Source: CAIKZZ01 sp036742455 (GTDB lineage Bacteria; Pseudomonadota; Gammaproteobacteria; Steroidobacterales; Steroidobacteraceae). From it: 8,304 bases of DNA. Made by a program: the position numbers and the translations under genes. A model generated the notes under the pieces. The model was not told the DNA's origin and did no database searches. It worked only from the letters and a program-made list of their open reading frames with translations. Positions 6,150-8,304 of this stretch are shown here, piece after piece (position 1 is the stretch's first letter; each line of letters begins with the position of its first letter). The DNA is taken from assembly GCA_036742455.1 (NCBI GenBank), contig DAINQU010000048.1, positions 1-8,304 of the forward strand, read 5' to 3'.

Positions 6150-7979
6150 ATGAGCAGATTGCGCGCCGCCAGCAAGAGACAAACCCACCGAGTGGCTCCT
6201 GCGGAGTCACCGGTTCGGTTCGATGATTTGCCCGACAGCGCGTTGGGACACATCGACACCTACGGGTATTTGAACGAGTCGGCTGGGTGGTGGTTGGTCG
6301 GTTGGATGCCGCGGCCGTTCCAAGGCGACCACGCCGTCGCCGTCCCCGCCTGCGCCGACGGGACGCAGGGCTCGCACAACGGGCAGGCGGTGATCTCGTA
6401 TTTCGAGCGCCCCGATCTCGATCCCAGCCGGGTGGGCGTCATCGTCTATCTCGGCGGGGGACGCCGCCTCGGTCAGGGGCTGCGTCGACTGTCGCTGCAG
6501 ATCGACGGCGCAACCTATGGCGCGGGCTTAACGTTATCGACCACTCGGTGCGACGATCGGGCGCTGTACGACCTGGTGCGTCAGACCTTGGTTTTCCAAG
6601 CCACCGAGTCCGTGGGCCGGGAGCGGCAACGGGAGCTGACGGCGCGACTGGGGTACGTGGGCGCGGACACGCTGCACACGGTCGCCGCCGACGTCGCGCT
6701 GGACATTGACGACGTCATCGTGTGTCCCCCCAACGGGGTTCTGCTGAAAGGGTGGTGCTTGGCGCCCCGGGCGGACACTGTCGCCGTGCGTCTGCGTGCC
6801 GGGCCATCGACGGTAGCGATCCGCTGGAACGACACCGTACGGGTCGCTCGCCCCGACGTGATTCAAGCGCTGGGCGCGCGGTACGGAATCAGTCAGCCCA
6901 ACGTCGGATTTATCGCGCACCTTGAAGGTGCCTATTCGGAAGACGATGCCCCGTATCTGGAGGTGGATCTGCCGAACGGAGAGCGGGCCTACCGCGGATT
7001 GACTCTGTCCCGTAAGCAGGGGATCGACGCAATCCGCGCGGTGCTCGAGGGCACCGAGTGCCGTTACGCGAATGTCGACCACATCTTCGACGGGGTCTTT
7101 GGGCCCGCGGTCACGGCGCTCAACCGGGCGCGGCTGGCCGAACCGTACACGCTCGACACCGTTCAGTACGGCACGCCGGTAACACAACCAACCTGTACCT
7201 TAATCATCCCACTGTACGGGCGCATCGATTATCTCGAATATCAGCTGGCCTTGCTCTCGGCGGATCTCAGCAGCCGTTCCCTGGACATTGTTTATGTCCT
7301 AGACGATCCGTCGCAGCGACGCGAGGTCCTGACGCTCGCCGAGACGGTCTATCACCGCTTCCGCTTACCGTTCCGCTTGCTGATCAGCAGCGCGAACCGT
7401 GGCTTTGGACCGGCGAGTAACGAGGGGCTCCGTGCGGCAAAAGCCCCGTACGTCGCCTTCGTCAACTCCGACGTGTTTCCGATCACCCACGGGTGGACCG
7501 ACCGGTTGATCGCAACGCTGAAGAAGCAGCCCAAACTCGGGGCCATCGGACCGCAGTTGTTGTACGAGGACGGCTCCGTGCAGCACGAGGGTTGCTACTT
7601 CCAGTCGTTACCGGAATACGGTCATTGGACGTTTGTGGAGCATCTCAACAAGGGCCGTCGTCCGGCGGACGACCGCGGGCTGCAGACGGTCGATATGATC
7701 ACGGCGGCCTGCCTCGTGATGTCGACCAAGGTAGCGCGCGAGCTCGGCGGATTTGACGAGCAGTACGCCATCGGGGATTTTGAGGATGCGGACCTTTGCC
7801 GGCGCCTCAGCGAACGCAAATTGTCCGTCGCGGTCGACACGCGCGTGCAGTGCCACCACCTCGAGCGGCAGTCTCAGGCGCGTCTGGATGGCCATTGGCG
7901 TATGAACCTTACTCTTTTTAATGCGTGGAATCACCAACGACGTTGGATCTCCGACACCCGCGTGGGAGCCACGGCATGA
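6150..7979 (+). CDS. Glycosyltransferase family 2 with two N-terminal accessory domains
   Basis: This 609-residue protein probably transfers a sugar from an activated donor onto a growing glycan or protein-linked acceptor on the cytoplasmic side. The catalytic domain (about 348-605) is GT2-like: TLIIPLYGR start at 350-358, VLDD at 383-386, ANRGFGPASNEGL at 415-427, NSD at 439-441 in the DxD position, GPQLLYEDGSVQHEG at 467-481, GGFDEQY...FEDADLCRRL at 533-553, and a late CHHLE. This resembles rhamnosyltransferase-type GT2 enzymes, but the donor cannot be read from sequence. Residues 39-130 and 188-287 are two related non-catalytic domains, each opening near a WW/LLKGW motif and ending in GLTLS. 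There is no signal peptide or membrane helix. The ATG at 6150 is the only plausible start, because an in-frame stop lies at 6132-6134. The nearest GAGG is 13 nt upstream, so the ribosome site is weak. The gene overlaps the next one by 4 bp (ATGA). Confidence 0.92.
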   Translation: MSRLRAASKRQTHRVAPAESPVRFDDLPDSALGHIDTYGYLNESAGWWLVGWMPRPFQGDHAVAVPACADGTQGSHNGQAVISYFERPDLDPSRVGVIVYLGGGRRLGQGLRRLSLQIDGATYGAGLTLSTTRCDDRALYDLVRQTLVFQATESVGRERQRELTARLGYVGADTLHTVAADVALDIDDVIVCPPNGVLLKGWCLAPRADTVAVRLRAGPSTVAIRWNDTVRVARPDVIQALGARYGISQPNVGFIAHLEGAYSEDDAPYLEVDLPNGERAYRGLTLSRKQGIDAIRAVLEGTECRYANVDHIFDGVFGPAVTALNRARLAEPYTLDTVQYGTPVTQPTCTLIIPLYGRIDYLEYQLALLSADLSSRSLDIVYVLDDPSQRREVLTLAETVYHRFRLPFRLLISSANRGFGPASNEGLRAAKAPYVAFVNSDVFPITHGWTDRLIATLKKQPKLGAIGPQLLYEDGSVQHEGCYFQSLPEYGHWTFVEHLNKGRRPADDRGLQTVDMITAACLVMSTKVARELGGFDEQYAIGDFEDADLCRRLSERKLSVAVDTRVQCHHLERQSQARLDGHWRMNLTLFNAWNHQRRWISDTRVGATA

Positions 7980-8304
7980 CGCGCACCAAGACGCCTGCGA
8001 TCGCCACACGGCGCCAAAACTCGAACAGTCGGAAAACGGCCGAACGGCGGGTGTTGGTCATTTCGCACAGCCACCCGGAGCTCACCAAGGGCGGCGCAGA
8101 AATTGCTGCGTACAACCAGTACGCAGCCCTGGCTGCGGACGCACCCGAGACCACGTGGTTCCTGGGGTGCTCGCGGGACGCCACCGGCCAACACGTCGGC
8201 GCGGTCTTTAGCCAACCCTTCGGTCCGCAGGAGTACGTGTACGCCTGCGGCGGATTCGATTGGTTTAATTTTTCCAATATGGACGCGCGGTTCCCGGATG
8301 AGTT
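7976..8304 (+). CDS. Glycosyltransferase, GT4-like N-terminal domain (partial, 3' end outside window)
   Basis: The first 109 residues are visible. After a basic lead of about 25 residues comes a Rossmann-type first strand, RVLVISHSHPELTKGGAEIAAYNQYAAL (25-52). The Gly-Gly-Ala-Glu turn and following helix are typical of the N-terminal domain of GT4/GT-B enzymes. A later segment, CGGFDWFNFSNMD (91-103), resembles a conserved segment I recall from related alphaproteobacterial glycosyltransferases. The catalytic C-terminal half lies beyond the window. The ATG at 7976 overlaps the preceding stop (ATGA), and GGGAG at 7964-7968 lies 7 nt upstream, so translation is likely coupled to the GT2 gene. 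It probably acts in the same glycan pathway as that gene. Confidence 0.85.
   Translation, partial: MTRTKTPAIATRRQNSNSRKTAERRVLVISHSHPELTKGGAEIAAYNQYAALAADAPETTWFLGCSRDATGQHVGAVFSQPFGPQEYVYACGGFDWFNFSNMDARFPDE

Overview
The window is high-GC bacterial DNA with dense coding, ATGA start/stop overlaps and mostly conventional ribosome binding sites. A glycine-rich RTX/beta-roll protein with no N-terminal signal peptide, beside glycosyltransferases of a type common in Alphaproteobacteria, makes an alphaproteobacterium likely (Acetobacteraceae or Rhodospirillales-like is my best guess). No rRNA or other taxonomic marker is present, so this is an inference.

Layout. (1) Positions 1-4154, minus strand: the first 1384 residues of a non-ribosomal peptide synthetase (NRPS) that runs off the left edge. 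One uninterrupted frame reads A1 - degenerate carrier (T0) - A2 - T - A3(partial). There is no condensation domain anywhere in the visible part. (2) Positions 4226-4257: a strong rho-independent terminator on the minus strand, closing the gene upstream of the NRPS. (3) Positions 4286-5584, minus strand: a 432-residue repetitive beta-roll protein with a long array of 16/17-residue repeats, a Ser/Gly linker, three RTX-type nonapeptides and a C-terminal region of the kind used for type I secretion. (4) Positions 5585-6149: a 565-bp divergent intergenic region, partly AT-rich, with no convincing gene. (5) Positions 6150-7979, plus strand: a 609-residue glycosyltransferase with two related N-terminal domains followed by a GT2 catalytic domain. 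(6) Positions 7976-8304, plus strand: the start of a GT4-like glycosyltransferase, overlapping the previous gene by 4 bp and continuing off the right edge.

How they may work together (inference). The two glycosyltransferases form a translationally coupled operon for building or decorating a glycan. The divergent RTX-like protein is probably exported and could be surface-associated, even a substrate or anchor for that glycan. The NRPS sits downstream on the same strand but behind a terminator, so it is probably expressed at least partly on its own. Its odd architecture (A domains in series without condensation domains, a carrier that has lost its phosphopantetheine serine, and a third A domain with Asn for the A3-motif Lys) is the most unusual thing in the window.
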